This document shows positions 50,918-61,541 of a stretch of DNA of 64,000 bases, one piece after another. This DNA is from Pelodera strongyloides. Taxonomy: Eukaryota; Nematoda; Chromadorea; Rhabditida; Rhabditidae. The notes below the pieces were generated by a model. It saw only the letters and a program-made list of their open reading frames with translations, was not told where the DNA came from and ran no database searches. Positions within the stretch are counted from its first letter, which is position 1. Each line of letters begins with the position of its first letter. The stretch spans positions 1-64,000 of the forward strand of contig JAANDG010000059.1 of the NCBI GenBank assembly GCA_036852015.1, given 5' to 3'. The translations under genes and the position numbers were made by a program.

Positions 50918-53900
50918 CTACAACTTACTCTTGGTTTTCGAGGACTCTCTGTCTTTGAGGAACCTGAAAATAAATAAATAAATAAAAAAAACTTCCACTG
51001 GAAAAATAGTTTTTTTTTTTGATTTTCTCAGTTTTCTTCCACCTGTTGATCAAAGGAGCGCTAGTGCTAGGAGTTCGCGAAGTTGAGGAACATCTTACAC
51101 CATTTCGTGAATATATGGCGCGCATCTGGCACACAATTTCCGGAGGTGTGGGCGGGAAGTGGGCCACGAGCGCGCGGCACTCTCAGTCTACCAAGAAGCC
51201 CAACCATATGTACCTTCGCAATATTTTTCCAGACGGAGATTTGGGGATTTCCTCCACGAATTCGACTCCGCCAGTCAAATGCTTGTACGAAGAAACTTTT
51301 GCTGAAAATTAGCGTTTTTTTATTGTCCCTGCTATCGAGACAGGTTAACGAAGTGAAAACACTCTCTCTCACTCTCTCTATCTCCCTTCCTCTTCTCTCA
51401 TATGTTTTCTCATATGTTTTTTTTTCTCTCATGTAATTTTACCTGTCTCAATCTCTCTCTCTCTCCCTTCCCCTCCCCTCTCTCTCTCATGTGGAACACA
51501 ATCGTAATGCATTAAAATTCAGGCAAAGAAGACAATCTTACACTTCACGAAATATGCAACCGCATCCTCAGTGAGGTCGTCGGCAGCTCGAACGACAAAA
51601 GCCTTGGGAGCTTCGCCTGAACTAGTTGAATAAAATGAAATAGATGTTTACGCTAGTATGTGACTGGCCGAATTATCTAGAACGGCCTAGTTGGACGACT
51701 CGATAATTATAGATGTATAAAGTATAATATCCTAACAAAAAGTATACCATACCCGTTCGTGGGTCCGGTATTCCAATTACTGCCGCGTCTTTTATCTTCG
51801 GGTGCGAAAGCAGAAGGTCTTCAAGCTCAGACGGTGGTACCTATATGGTCAAAATTAACCTACTACCTGAGCCTTGTATTTATTTGTTTATTTGTTTGTG
51901 CCTGTACGTTACGTTACATCGAAATGCTAAAGTTACATACTTATATCGTTCGTAAAAATTGACAAAAGTAAATAAGTACCTGCAATCCCTTCACTTTAAT
52001 CAATTCCTTAATTCGGTCGACGATCGTTAAATTACCATCAGCATCTAGGTTGCCGACGTCACCTGAAGATAAACAACAGTGCGCGATAAACAATAAACAG
52101 TGTAAATTTTATTGAAGACAATCTATATCTATGTCGAATAAGGGCCGAACCTTACATTGTTGTAAAGGATGGGCCCTTATTCTACAGAGGACCAAAATAT
52201 ACGATCACGTCGTCCGCATTAATTTTTTGGGCTTAATAGACATATGTATGCAAAGCGAGAATAATCCAATCGAACTGAATCGATGGTGTTCTCTGATTGG
52301 CATGATAAAATAAACATAAGCACGAATAATAAAGCGGCCACCTGTATGCAACCATCCGTCAGCGTCAATCGTCTCTGCTGTCTCTTTTGGTCGGTTCAAA
52401 TAACTGAAATTTAGCATCATTGTGTGGGTACACAGTGGACGACGACACCCTGTGACCGTATGCACGAACGCGCCGGGAGGCTCCCAGCCTCCCAGTGGGA
52501 GGTGAGAGAAATAGAGGGATCACACGAATCGGAGACGCGCAGTGCCAAATTCTCCCATCCAGGGAGGCTCCCGCTGTTCGTGCATCGGCCACTGGCTACG
52601 CCCTCGAGATTTCCAGGAGACTCAAAATTCCATGAGAGATCTATGTAATTCTAAATGCAATTTGAAGAAGCTCCGTTTTTATGAAACTGTATCGCATATA
52701 AATACAAAGCTCCTCAAGTTCGTGAAACTTCCTGACTTTTTAAACGAAGACTCACCCATACATAACTGAAGGACCACGGAGCCAGATCTCTCCATTCTCT
52801 CCGACTGCGCACTCTTTTCCCGTTTTGGTGTCGATGATCTGGATTTTAAAGCGAAATACAGGCCGGTTTTTGAAACGCATTGACTACATCAGCATTCTTA
52901 TGCAGCATATGCAAATGAACACAAATTATATTAAAAAACCGAGCTACATTCGAGCAAATTAGCATAAATACGTAAGAATGCAGTTGTCCGTGATGCGTTT
53001 CAAAAACCGGGCAGTATTTCGCTTTACAAGGCGGCCGGTACCAAAGCGGACCGGTTTTGTAAAACACATCGAGTACACCATCGTTCGTATTCTGAGAAGT
53101 AGTGGCAGGATATATGACAAATGGTTCAAGTGAGGCAGATATTGTCTTATGCATATGGTAAATATATATGTTTTGAACATTTGAAGATTTACCTTTTGCT
53201 CAAAATTGGCCACTAGGACTCCGATGGACGATGGAGGAGACGGACGACTGGGACATGGGAGATGGGACACCATTCCACATTCGGTCATGCCGTAACCTAA
53301 ATATATAATGCATATGTGTACTTTGAGCACTTTCATACACGATTTGATATTTAGATGACAAGCGAAATACCGGCCGGTTTTTGAAACACATCGATTGTGG
53401 ACCATCGTTCTTATGCAGCTTGTGCAAATGAGCATATATTAGAATAAAAAAAGCGAGCTAAAATTCAAGCAAATTAGCATAAATAATTCAGAATTCAGAT
53501 GCCCGCAATGCGTTTCAAAAACCGACCAGCTTTAGCGTAAAAGAATGTGCTCCAGAAATACAAGGATCTTGTCGTCTCTAACACAAATGGCCATTACTAT
53601 TCTTCCAACTAGTATCCGACTATCTCCCCAAATAGGGTTTCATAGAAATTGAAATGACTTTTAGATCTTTAGCTTACCCTGTCCAAAGAATTTCACATTC
53701 TTATGCCTCCTCTTCAGTTCCTCAACAATATCGCGGCCACAAGGTGCGGCTCCCGAGAAAACTGCCCTCACCGAGGAAATGTCGAATTTATCGACGATTT
53801 GGTGCTTGGCCAAGAAGATGATAATTGGAGGTACCAGGAAGAGGGACCTGACCTGAAATTGGAGGTACCAGGAAGAGGGACTTGACCTGAAATTAGGAAA

Positions 53901-56856
53901 GGATAATTGCCAATGGTACTACAAATTAAGGAATACATCATCATAAAGAATTGTAGAATACGTTACGTCATCATAAAGAATTGTCTCATCAGGGTAGTTA
54001 AGTCTAACTACACTCCAAACTACTATACAAGTAGCGCGAAAGAAACTACTGTATAAGAACAGAAGACCATGCTTTGGGTACAGTACAATAGCTTAAAGTT
54101 GAGGTAAGGAAACCTAAACGTCCCAAAACTAGGCTACAAATGCCGCAGAAGCAAAAAATGTACAAAACCATATCATTTATTTGGGTTCCGTGTGTCTGAA
54201 GAGATACCTATCGATAACTGAAACAAAAAACAGGTAGATGAGGCTTAACTCGTACCTTGTATTGTTCAATCGCCTTCAACAGAACTGGCGGCTCAAACTT
54301 GGCAAATATGACTCCGGTGGTACCGTCCAACAGATTCTTAATCATCATTCCAAAACCGTAGATGTGATAGAAGGGAAGCAGTAGAATAATGAACTCCTTG
54401 CGATGCACAAAATCAGGCAATACTTGGGGCATCAGCTCGAGTTTGAAGTAACTAAACGAGAGTTTTAACAAGGTGCGTAGTTACGATGGTGAAACTTTGC
54501 CGGTTGGCCACGAACGGCCCGTGAACCCTTCATCGCTGCCAGTGCGCCAGTTGGGCGCAACAAGTGCGCGACAAGAAAAACATATTCCGCACTACTCGCG
54601 CGCAGTTCTGGCGAATATGTGGCGCGCACAGAGATGAAAGATCGCGCATTGTGTGTAGGCTTTCATTGTGATAACGAACGTCGATTTAATTCTATAATGA
54701 TAAAAGATAAGTGGCCCGCTTTTGAAGTTGCGTAACGGAGAGCAACGCAATAATATAGTGAAAAAACTCACTCCATAAAGACGCTCATCATTGTGCCAAA
54801 GTTCTTGTGTGTCAATTGAACACCTTTGGGTGAACCCGTAGTACCACTTGAAAATGGAAGTATCAGAAGGTCATCAGGGCTGAAATGTTAATGTAAGCTA
54901 TAGGGCACGCTGCGCTCGTACACCTGTCCACATGGTGCCGCAGGTGCGCCGCGCACCTATGGCACACCTCCGGAGCACCCTAGAACGGGTGCCCGCTGCG
55001 GCGGTTCGTTTTTTTTTCGGAACGATGGCGCGATGTTCATGCTCCGCTTACAACGAATTAAATAAACCCTACTGAAATCCACTGTTATGTCGAGGCGCGA
55101 AATTCGGCAGTGTTCGTAGGACCTCTGCAAAATCGACGACATTTTCGGGCAGTAGGTTATCAGAAGAACGAATGCAAATGATCGTCTGCAATTATTTTCT
55201 TTTTATTATTTGTTATACTAAAATTTGTAAACAAGGTTACCGTTTTCGTAGAATAAACAATCTTATCAGGTGAACAGTGTATCGAGGACAACTCAGAAAA
55301 TAAGTTCATGCCTGGTTAGCTCAGTCGGCAGAGCACCAGACTCTTAATCTGGTTGTCGCGGGTTCGAGCCCCGCATCGGGCTTACTTTTTGCTGAACATT
55401 TTCTTACTTTGACGTGATCCAGCTCTTTTGTCGCCCTCATAACTCGATCCAAATGAAACTCATCAGTGAAGATTGCAGAACATTTTGACTCTTTGAATTG
55501 ACAACCGAGTTCATCTAAAATAATTACTTTTTTTGAAAATCGTTCGAACAAATTTAACACGTTTCAGAATAAATTTAATACAGCGTGGTGCCAAATGTGT
55601 GCATCTGCGAGTGAAGTAAGATGGCGCACCAGTGGCGCGCCTTTGTTGCGGCGACATCCCGTCATTCAGCATTGTAAGTAAATGTTAACACAATAAATAA
55701 CTCACAATCGGTAAACATCGCACTTGCACCAGACATGGCCCCCTGTGCCACGGAAGTACCCAGAAAAATCGCTGCATATTGCCAACTGTTAGGAATTACC
55801 TAAACATTGGCATTACAAAATTTGACCGCAAAAAATCTGGAGGTTAGGGGAATCGAACCCCTGACTTCTCGCATGCAAAGCGAGCGCTCTACCCCTGAGC
55901 TAAACCCCCATGAACTCTCTTTCACTCGTTCTCTTTTTAAGCGGAGTGGTTTTCCGGCCAGTGATTGGATATAAATTGTTTATTGTAGATTCGACAATAA
56001 ATACAACCCACCACACAGGCCACATCTCCTCTACCAAATCCTTGTGAATTTAAGAACTTTCCGATTGAATGGGCATAGACATACAATTGTTTCCAGGTAC
56101 AGTAATCAGAAGGGTTTTCAGCCGAAATCTAAAATGAGGTCGTATACTATACTGTACTTCTTTGTAAATTTCAATTCAGTGCTATGTTCCTCATTCGCAG
56201 TTTAGCGGTAATCGTAATCCCACGTTTCCTCCCAAACAAGCGGGAAACGCGGGATTCGGTTCTTAGTGCGAGCGCTAATCAGGGGCCTTGCCGTTAACAC
56301 AAGGCCTTGCCTAATGTTTAATTGAGGGACATCAATGGCTAATCTGTCAGGAAACCTGCGACTTTTCTTATCGCTTGGGATTGTGTCCTAGCCTGACAGG
56401 ACACGCGGGATTTATTTTTGTTTCGCGGGAAACGTGCAGTAGAGGAACAGAGATGGACCAGTAGAATACTACATTATGTGGTTTACAAGTATCCCAAAAA
56501 ATTCGGCGTGATTCTGTCAATTCTACCGTATTTCTGCACGACTGCATATATGAAAAAATTAAAAAAAATATTCTCGTGTAGTTCCAAGATACGGTAAATT
56601 TTCGGCATACTTGCAAGCCCTATTTCAATCACATAGTATATTTCAGTCCAAAGACTAACTGTTGTCGTCTTTCATAACACACAGAAACCTTAGAAAGCTC
56701 TGTCAATATTATATGAAACTAAAAAAAACGTATTATACCCACAAAAGCTTTTCGATCGGGATTCTCCACATGATGTTTCCATATTTGTTCCAATAGCTTT
56801 TCATAAAAAGGACCATATTCCACCGGAACGTCAGGGAAGGGAGAGCGCGACGGCAT
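50918..56856 (-). CDS. 4-coumarate-CoA-ligase-like acyl-CoA synthetase, peroxisomal (PTS1)
   Basis: An ANL-superfamily adenylating enzyme: carboxylate + ATP + CoA to acyl-CoA. Sixteen exons in perfect phase give 550 residues: 56743-56856, 56012-56128, 55706-55799, 55408-55514, 55073-55185, 54772-54879, 54256-54451, 53678-53852, 53193-53296, 52756-52838, 52342-52403, 51980-52062, 51753-51840, 51542-51616, 51214-51301, 50918-50963. It starts [15 protein letters not shown]-binding P-loop [10 protein letters not shown] (192-201); GYGMTE (342-347); TGD ending Asp426; the hinge region [11 protein letters not shown] with Arg441; catalytic Lys532 in [10 protein letters not shown]. The C-terminal SKL targets peroxisomes. 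All catalytic residues are present, so it should be active; chain length or aromatic preference cannot be read. Two tRNA genes lie in its introns, and MITEs and a GC-rich repeat crowd its introns and start. Confidence 0.95.
51358..51490. repeat. CT-rich tract
   Basis: (CT)n and CCTTCC blocks in the intron between acyl-CoA synthetase exons 14 and 15. Confidence 0.85.
52846..53026. mobile_element. MITE family A copy ending 7 bp from a 3' splice site
   Basis: TTAAAGCGAAATACAGGCCGG at the left and GGGCAGTATTTCGCTTTA at the right. On the gene's strand the TTTCGCTTTAA end is separated from exon 10 of the acyl-CoA synthetase only by AATCCAG. A partial second copy follows at about 53029-53100. Confidence 0.9.
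53358..53540. mobile_element. MITE family A copy
   Basis: AGCGAAATACCGGCCGG at the left, AACCGACCAGCTTTAGCG at the right. In the intron between acyl-CoA synthetase exons 8 and 9. Confidence 0.85.
53827..53894. repeat. 34-bp tandem duplication of a 3' splice site and exon start
   Basis: GGAGGTACCAGGAAGAGGGA plus TGACCTGAAATT occurs twice, 34 bp apart. The left copy is the 5' end of acyl-CoA synthetase exon 8 with its TTTCAG; the right copy supplies a second acceptor. A 34-bp shift would break the frame. Confidence 0.9.
54895..54975. repeat. GC-rich CGCCGCGCACC-core repeat
   Basis: TGCGCCGCGCACCTATGGCAC and flanking GC-rich words match the family at 5930 and 56860. Intronic. Confidence 0.5.
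55310..55382 (+). tRNA. tRNA-Lys(CTT)
   Basis: 73 bases with a full cloverleaf: acceptor GCCTGGT/ATCGGGC (G-T wobbles), D arm GCTC/GAGC, anticodon arm CCAGA-CTCTTAA-TCTGG, T arm GCGGG-TTCGAGC-CCCGC, discriminator T. It lies antisense within intron 4 of the acyl-CoA synthetase gene. Confidence 0.95.
55838..55909 (-). tRNA. tRNA-Ala(TGC)
   Basis: 72 bases: acceptor GGGGGTT/AACCTCC, D arm GCTC/GAGC, anticodon arm CTCGC-TTTGCAT-GCGAG, T arm AGGGG-TTCGATT-CCCCT, discriminator A. It lies in sense orientation within intron 2 of the acyl-CoA synthetase gene. Confidence 0.95.
56478..56622. mobile_element. MITE family E copy
   Basis: Shares ATATTCTCGTGTAGTTCCAA and CTACCGTATTT with 5124-5275. In intron 1 of the acyl-CoA synthetase gene. 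Confidence 0.75.
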
Positions 56857-56859
56857 CGC

Positions 56860-57020
56860 CAGATCAGAGCGGAACCTTTCTGAAAGGTGCGTGCGCGCCT
56901 ACACTGACAAAACTCGGGTGGTGTGCAGCGAAACCTTGGTGAGAGTCTGGCAAAGACCTGGCGAGGAAGGTGGCTATATTTAGACACACCTCTTTTTTCC
57001 GCCGCGCACCACCCGAATTT
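56860..57020. repeat. GC-rich CGCCGCGCACC-core repeat at the acyl-CoA synthetase start
   Basis: Contains GAGAGTCTGGCAAAG and CCGCCGCGCACCACC, the inverted counterparts of words at 5930-6110. It lies directly upstream of the ATG at 56856. Confidence 0.5.
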
Positions 57021-57416
57021 CGCGTTGTATGAACGATGGACTCTAATAGACTGCGGCCAGATAGCAAGTTGGGGCAAATAGAGGAGATTGATATTGATAC
57101 AAGAAGAAACACACACAAAATGGCTTGGCACACACAAAATCTATAAACAAAAAGCGGCCACATACAATCTATAAAATTGTAAAATGTTCTCGATTTTAGC
57201 ATGTTCTTCAACAGAAGTTTGAATCCTGCATGAGGAAAGCGTGGATAAAATGTTGAAAATATTCGTAAGTCGTCACTATGCTTTATATATTTATATTTAT
57301 ATGCATTTGATTTCCCATAGACAATATTGTATTGTCTGTGTCAAATACATATGTATCACCCATATTATGTTCTTTTTCACAAATGTGAAAATATAATGCG
57401 TTGCTTATGCCTAAAT

Positions 57417-57600
57417 CGGTGTAGCGTATAGCGGTCGGCCATTGAAATTGAAAGCAATATTGGGCATTTCCGGTGTACTGTATGCAAATAATTGTGCGAC
57501 ACTGGGTTATTTTTAGTCCAATTATAATCATTTGCATACAACATATGATAATGCAATTGTCCAAAATCCGTTTCGAAACCCGGCCGTTATACCGCTTTAA
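57417..57600. mobile_element. MITE (GCGGTATAACGGCCGG family)
   Basis: The right end CCCGGCCGTTATACCGCTTTAA-type (57579-57600) is intact. The left end is degenerate (GTAGCGTATAGCGGTCGGCC). Confidence 0.65.
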
Positions 57601-58264
57601 TGCGAAGACAAATTTGCGATGAATAACATCGAATAACTGTGCATACACAATTAATGAGACACATTAAAAAGGGAAACGAATACCTCTCCTACTGGAACAT
57701 CTTAACACGTAAGGGTATACAACATAAGTACCCCTACGCTGACAGTGAGAAATAGCAATAGGTAATTGAAATGAGGCAGTTTGGAAAACCACGTCATATT
57801 GCAAAAAGTTCACGCAAAGTAATAACTATGTAATGTTTGGTGTTATATATGTACTGACTATCATTTCTGTGTGTGGGGTCCGATTTTCTATACAGCAATC
57901 TTTTTTCGTCTCTCTCGGTTCTAATCTTACAAATTGATAATTGATAATTGATAAACAGCTGACTGATAAGCAAGTGCAGCGTGGACACTAGAATGTGGTT
58001 GTGAATTAAAGATCAATATTTGTATGGTATACATTTATGTAGCATGAGTGTGGAGTACGTAAACTCAACGCCTCAAAGTGTATAGTAAATGCATCACGGT
58101 TATACATAAGAAAATATAAAATAAAAATAAAAGGAAAATTGGCTTATGAAACTTGGGTTGACTAAACCGCATTCGTGTCCGTGTTACTATGTAACGTATG
58201 TACTAATGCAGGGTAGCATGATGCCTTTGGCAATATCGACTCGGTTACAAAGCAACTAGCGATA
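57601..58264. other. gene-free stretch
   Basis: AT-rich; nothing recognised. Confidence 0.5.
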
Positions 58265-58445
58265 TTAAAGCGAAATACCGGACGGTTTTTGAAACGCATC
58301 TCAAGTACTTGCATTCCTATGCATTTATGCAACGGGGGTCTAATTGGGGTCTAGTTTTTATTCTAATTTTTGCTCATTTGCATATGCTGCATAAGAAGCA
58401 GGTGTACTCGATGCGTTACAAAAACCGGCCGGTATTTCGCTTTAA
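58265..58445. mobile_element. MITE family A copy (first of a pair)
   Basis: TTAAAGCGAAATACCGGACGG to CCGGCCGGTATTTCGCTTTAA; intact ends. Confidence 0.9.
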
Positions 58446-58630
58446 AGCAAAATACCGGCTGGTTTTTGAAACACATCGTGGACAACTGAATACTTGCTTA
58501 TTTATGCTAATTTGCTCGAATTTAGATCGATTTTTTATTCTAATTTATGTTCATTTGCATAAGCTGCATAAGAATCCTGGTATACTCGAGTACTCGATGT
58601 GTTTCAAAAACAGTCCGGTATTTCGCTTTA
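58442..58630. mobile_element. MITE family A copy (second of a pair)
   Basis: Starts in the TTAA that ends the first copy (TTAAAGCAAAATACCGGC) and ends GTCCGGTATTTCGCTTTA. The interior resembles the 3272 and 9639 copies more than its neighbour. Confidence 0.9.
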
Positions 58631-59929
58631 CCTCAAAAATGACCGTACAATATCCTAGCTTCTAATATGTTTTTTTTATAAATTTGGATTAGTCGTAAGG
58701 TAATCTAGTAAGCAGTCCCTGGTGTTTTGGCATGAATACTTTATAACATCTTGTAAACTGTTATTCGCTCGTATTATATTTGATAAAAACTAACAAAAAG
58801 GCGTTTGACCTTGTCCTCGCATAGCCGCTTAGTACTGATAATAATTCGTACTGATAGGAAATGTTTGTAGTTTGACCGTCGAGGGAACTTCAGATGGGGG
58901 GCCGACCCCAAACATTTTTGTTTCATTCACATTGAACAAACTGGAATGAACTCGAAATGCAGGGTGTGAGGCACTTCTCATAATAAGGGAATCAATACCT
59001 AATAACTTAATAGAATAAAATACATATATAATCTAATTCCAGTCTCTCTCCGTTATGTATCAAAATAGTTTATATTTCCACTATGTTACACTTTTCACTA
59101 TTTATCGGTACGCTGTATTTAAGATATCACAAGAAAAATGAACTTTCCCGAGTCCCCGGAAAGACTATCGCTACGGGACGTCAAATGTTTTCCATAAAAA
59201 AAACTGTCATATAGTTCGTGTCCAAATAATGACCTGCTTACTACTGAAGGCCAGAATTTTGGATGTACAGCTTGTTTAGATGTCTTATCCAATAGATTTC
59301 TATGCGATATATGCATGTATAGGTAAATTATACGTGGAAATGTTTATTGTAGTTTTTTGTAAGCATATATAATAAGAGAGCAATGGCGAAAAGATGTACT
59401 AGGTACAGATTCCATGACCACGTCGAAAGTCCTAACGATTTTGTTCACTTTTCCATTGTGCGAGTTTCTCCGCCAATATAGTGCAGGTACTTTCCCAGCA
59501 GTGTATAAAGCGCTCAGGATAGAGGGACCTTCTGGAAACATAAGTTGAATACACAGCCAGGTACAAATCCAAATGAAACCGAAATGGTAATATACAATTC
59601 TACCTTAAATAATGCAATATACTACATTGCGTCCAGAATTCGACTACTTTTGAAAGGTAGAACACACCGTTTTGGAGGAAAGTTCGAAAAGGGAACTGTG
59701 GAGAGAAACGAAGTCCGCTTACGTCGGTAGTCCATATTTTCAGATGACTAAATGAAAAAAAAAACAATCAGAACATAAAGTTCGTTATTTTGCTATTAGG
59801 AAGGTAATGCAATCGTGAAATTTCATTTCAAAAAATACGTCAGAGCTCTTTTTGAGCTTTCTGTTCAACCCACACACTTGGAAGTGAACTACTAAACGTG
59901 TCACTCAGTGTTGCAAAGAAATTTTCATA
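58631..59929. other. gene-free stretch
   Basis: Open frames at 59119-59316, 59344-59541 and 59545-59730 exist on both strands without start, splice or family support. Nothing confidently recognised. Confidence 0.4.
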
Positions 59930-61060
59930 AAATCAAATAATGGTGCACACTAACCAAAACTACGCAGTAGAGGATGGGATTCCTCATTGGCGACAAACGG
60001 GATGGGATCTTACGTCGAGAAGCTGCATCGAGGCCTCATCGTCCAACGAAGTCACTGAAAACAACGAACAGCAGAACAAAAAACGGCAAAGTACTAACTC
60101 TCACTCTCTATCCTACTTCTAACTAAACTCCAAAATATAATAACTAAATCTCAGATGCATCTCGACTGTCAACGTCACCCTCAAACAATGTCAAAACTCA
60201 AGCTGCTCCAAGCCAATTCCTCGAGAAGCGGCGGTTCTCGGGGTTGAACAATGGTGCACCCCAAGTCTCAACATATTTCTAAGCTCAAATCATGACACGT
60301 TCACCCTCAAACAATGTCAAAACTCAAGCTGCTCCAAGCCAATTCCTCGAGAAGCGGCGGTTCTCGGGGTTGAACAAGGGTGCACCCCAAGTCTCTACAT
60401 ATTTCTAAGGTCAAACCATGCGACGTTCACCCTCAAACAATGTCAAAACTCAAGCTGCTCCAAGCCAATTCCTCGAGAAGCGGCGGTTCTCGGGGTTGAA
60501 CAAGGGTAAGGGTGCACCCCAAGTCTCAACATATTTCTAAGCTCAAACCATGCGACGTTCACCCTCAAACAATGTCAAAACTCAAGCTGCTCCAAGCCAA
60601 TTCCTCGAGAAGCGGCGGTTCTCGGGGTTGAACAAGGGTGCACCCCAAGTCTCTACATATTTCTAAGGTCAAACCATGCGACGTTCACCCTCAAACAATG
60701 TCAAAACTCAAGCTGCTCCAAGCCAATTCCTCGAGAAGCGGCGGTCCCCGGGGTTGAACAAGGGTGCACCCCAAGTCTCGACATGTTCCTAAGCTCAAAC
60801 CATGCGACGTTCACCCTCAAACAATGTCAAAACTCAAGCTGCTCCAAGCCAATTCCTCGAGAAGCGGCGGTTCTCGGGGTTGAACAAGGGTGCACCCCAA
60901 GTCTCAACATATTTCTAAGCTCAAACCATGCGACGTTCGCCCTCAAACAATGTCAAAACTCAAGCTGCTCCAAGCCAATTCCTCGAGAAACGGCGGTTCT
61001 CGGGGTTGAACAGGGGTACGCCCCAAGTCTCGACATGTTCCTAAGCTCAAACAAATACGA
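59930..61060. repeat. inverted, diverged relative of the 21.6-28.6 kb satellite
   Basis: One B-like unit (about 59930-60177, reverse orientation) is followed by seven A-like units of 126 bp. On the plus strand they read KPIPREAAVLGVEQG then CTPSLNIFLSS, matching the minus-strand peptide of the main array. Units differ by point changes and a small insertion near 60507. Confidence 0.9.
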
Positions 61061-61073
61061 AGTTAAAGTGTTC

Positions 61074-61140
61074 TGCGGTCCGCGGCCCACTACGAACTAC
61101 GGACCGCGGACCGCAGACTACAGGACCGCGGACCGCGTTT
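61074..61140. repeat. GGACCGC / GCGGTCC repeat cluster
   Basis: Repeated GGACCGCGGACCGC words in both orientations, adjoining the satellite end. The same word occurs at 14634. Confidence 0.75.
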
Positions 61141-61541
61141 CATACCCGGGCCGCTGACCAAAGTCGGCCACACTACACGATCCACAGTACTTGGACACAT
61201 TTAAGATTAATAATTATTTTCACCATAAATAATAATTGCTGCGCAACTTTTTTCATTCATATATATGTCATGTTTTTTATTGTCCCTTCTCTGCGTTTTT
61301 ATGATAAAATACTTATATTATGGTTTGTCCATCGAGCGTGAAAGTGCTATCCATATTCGCATTTCCATTTAACTCTGAGAACGAGGTGCACTCAGAGCAC
61401 GTCGTCGCCTGTAATTTTAATATTGTAGACCATATCAGCTCACTAGGGTGGTATTTCGCGTTTTCGCATAAGAAAGCGCAAGGTATATACTCATATATTC
61501 TCTATAAAATCTGATAGACCTGTTCTGTATCAGGCTAGAAA

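Noticed and set aside
50990..51130. A frame reading [11 protein letters not shown] that mimics the C-terminal lysine motif of acyl-CoA synthetases without the lysine
   Set aside because: The canonical exon with [10 protein letters not shown] was found at 51214-51301 and fits phase on both sides; the decoy lies in the following intron.
59344..59541. A coding exon near 59.4 kb
   Set aside because: Several frames on both strands are open at once and none has splice context or recognisable similarity.
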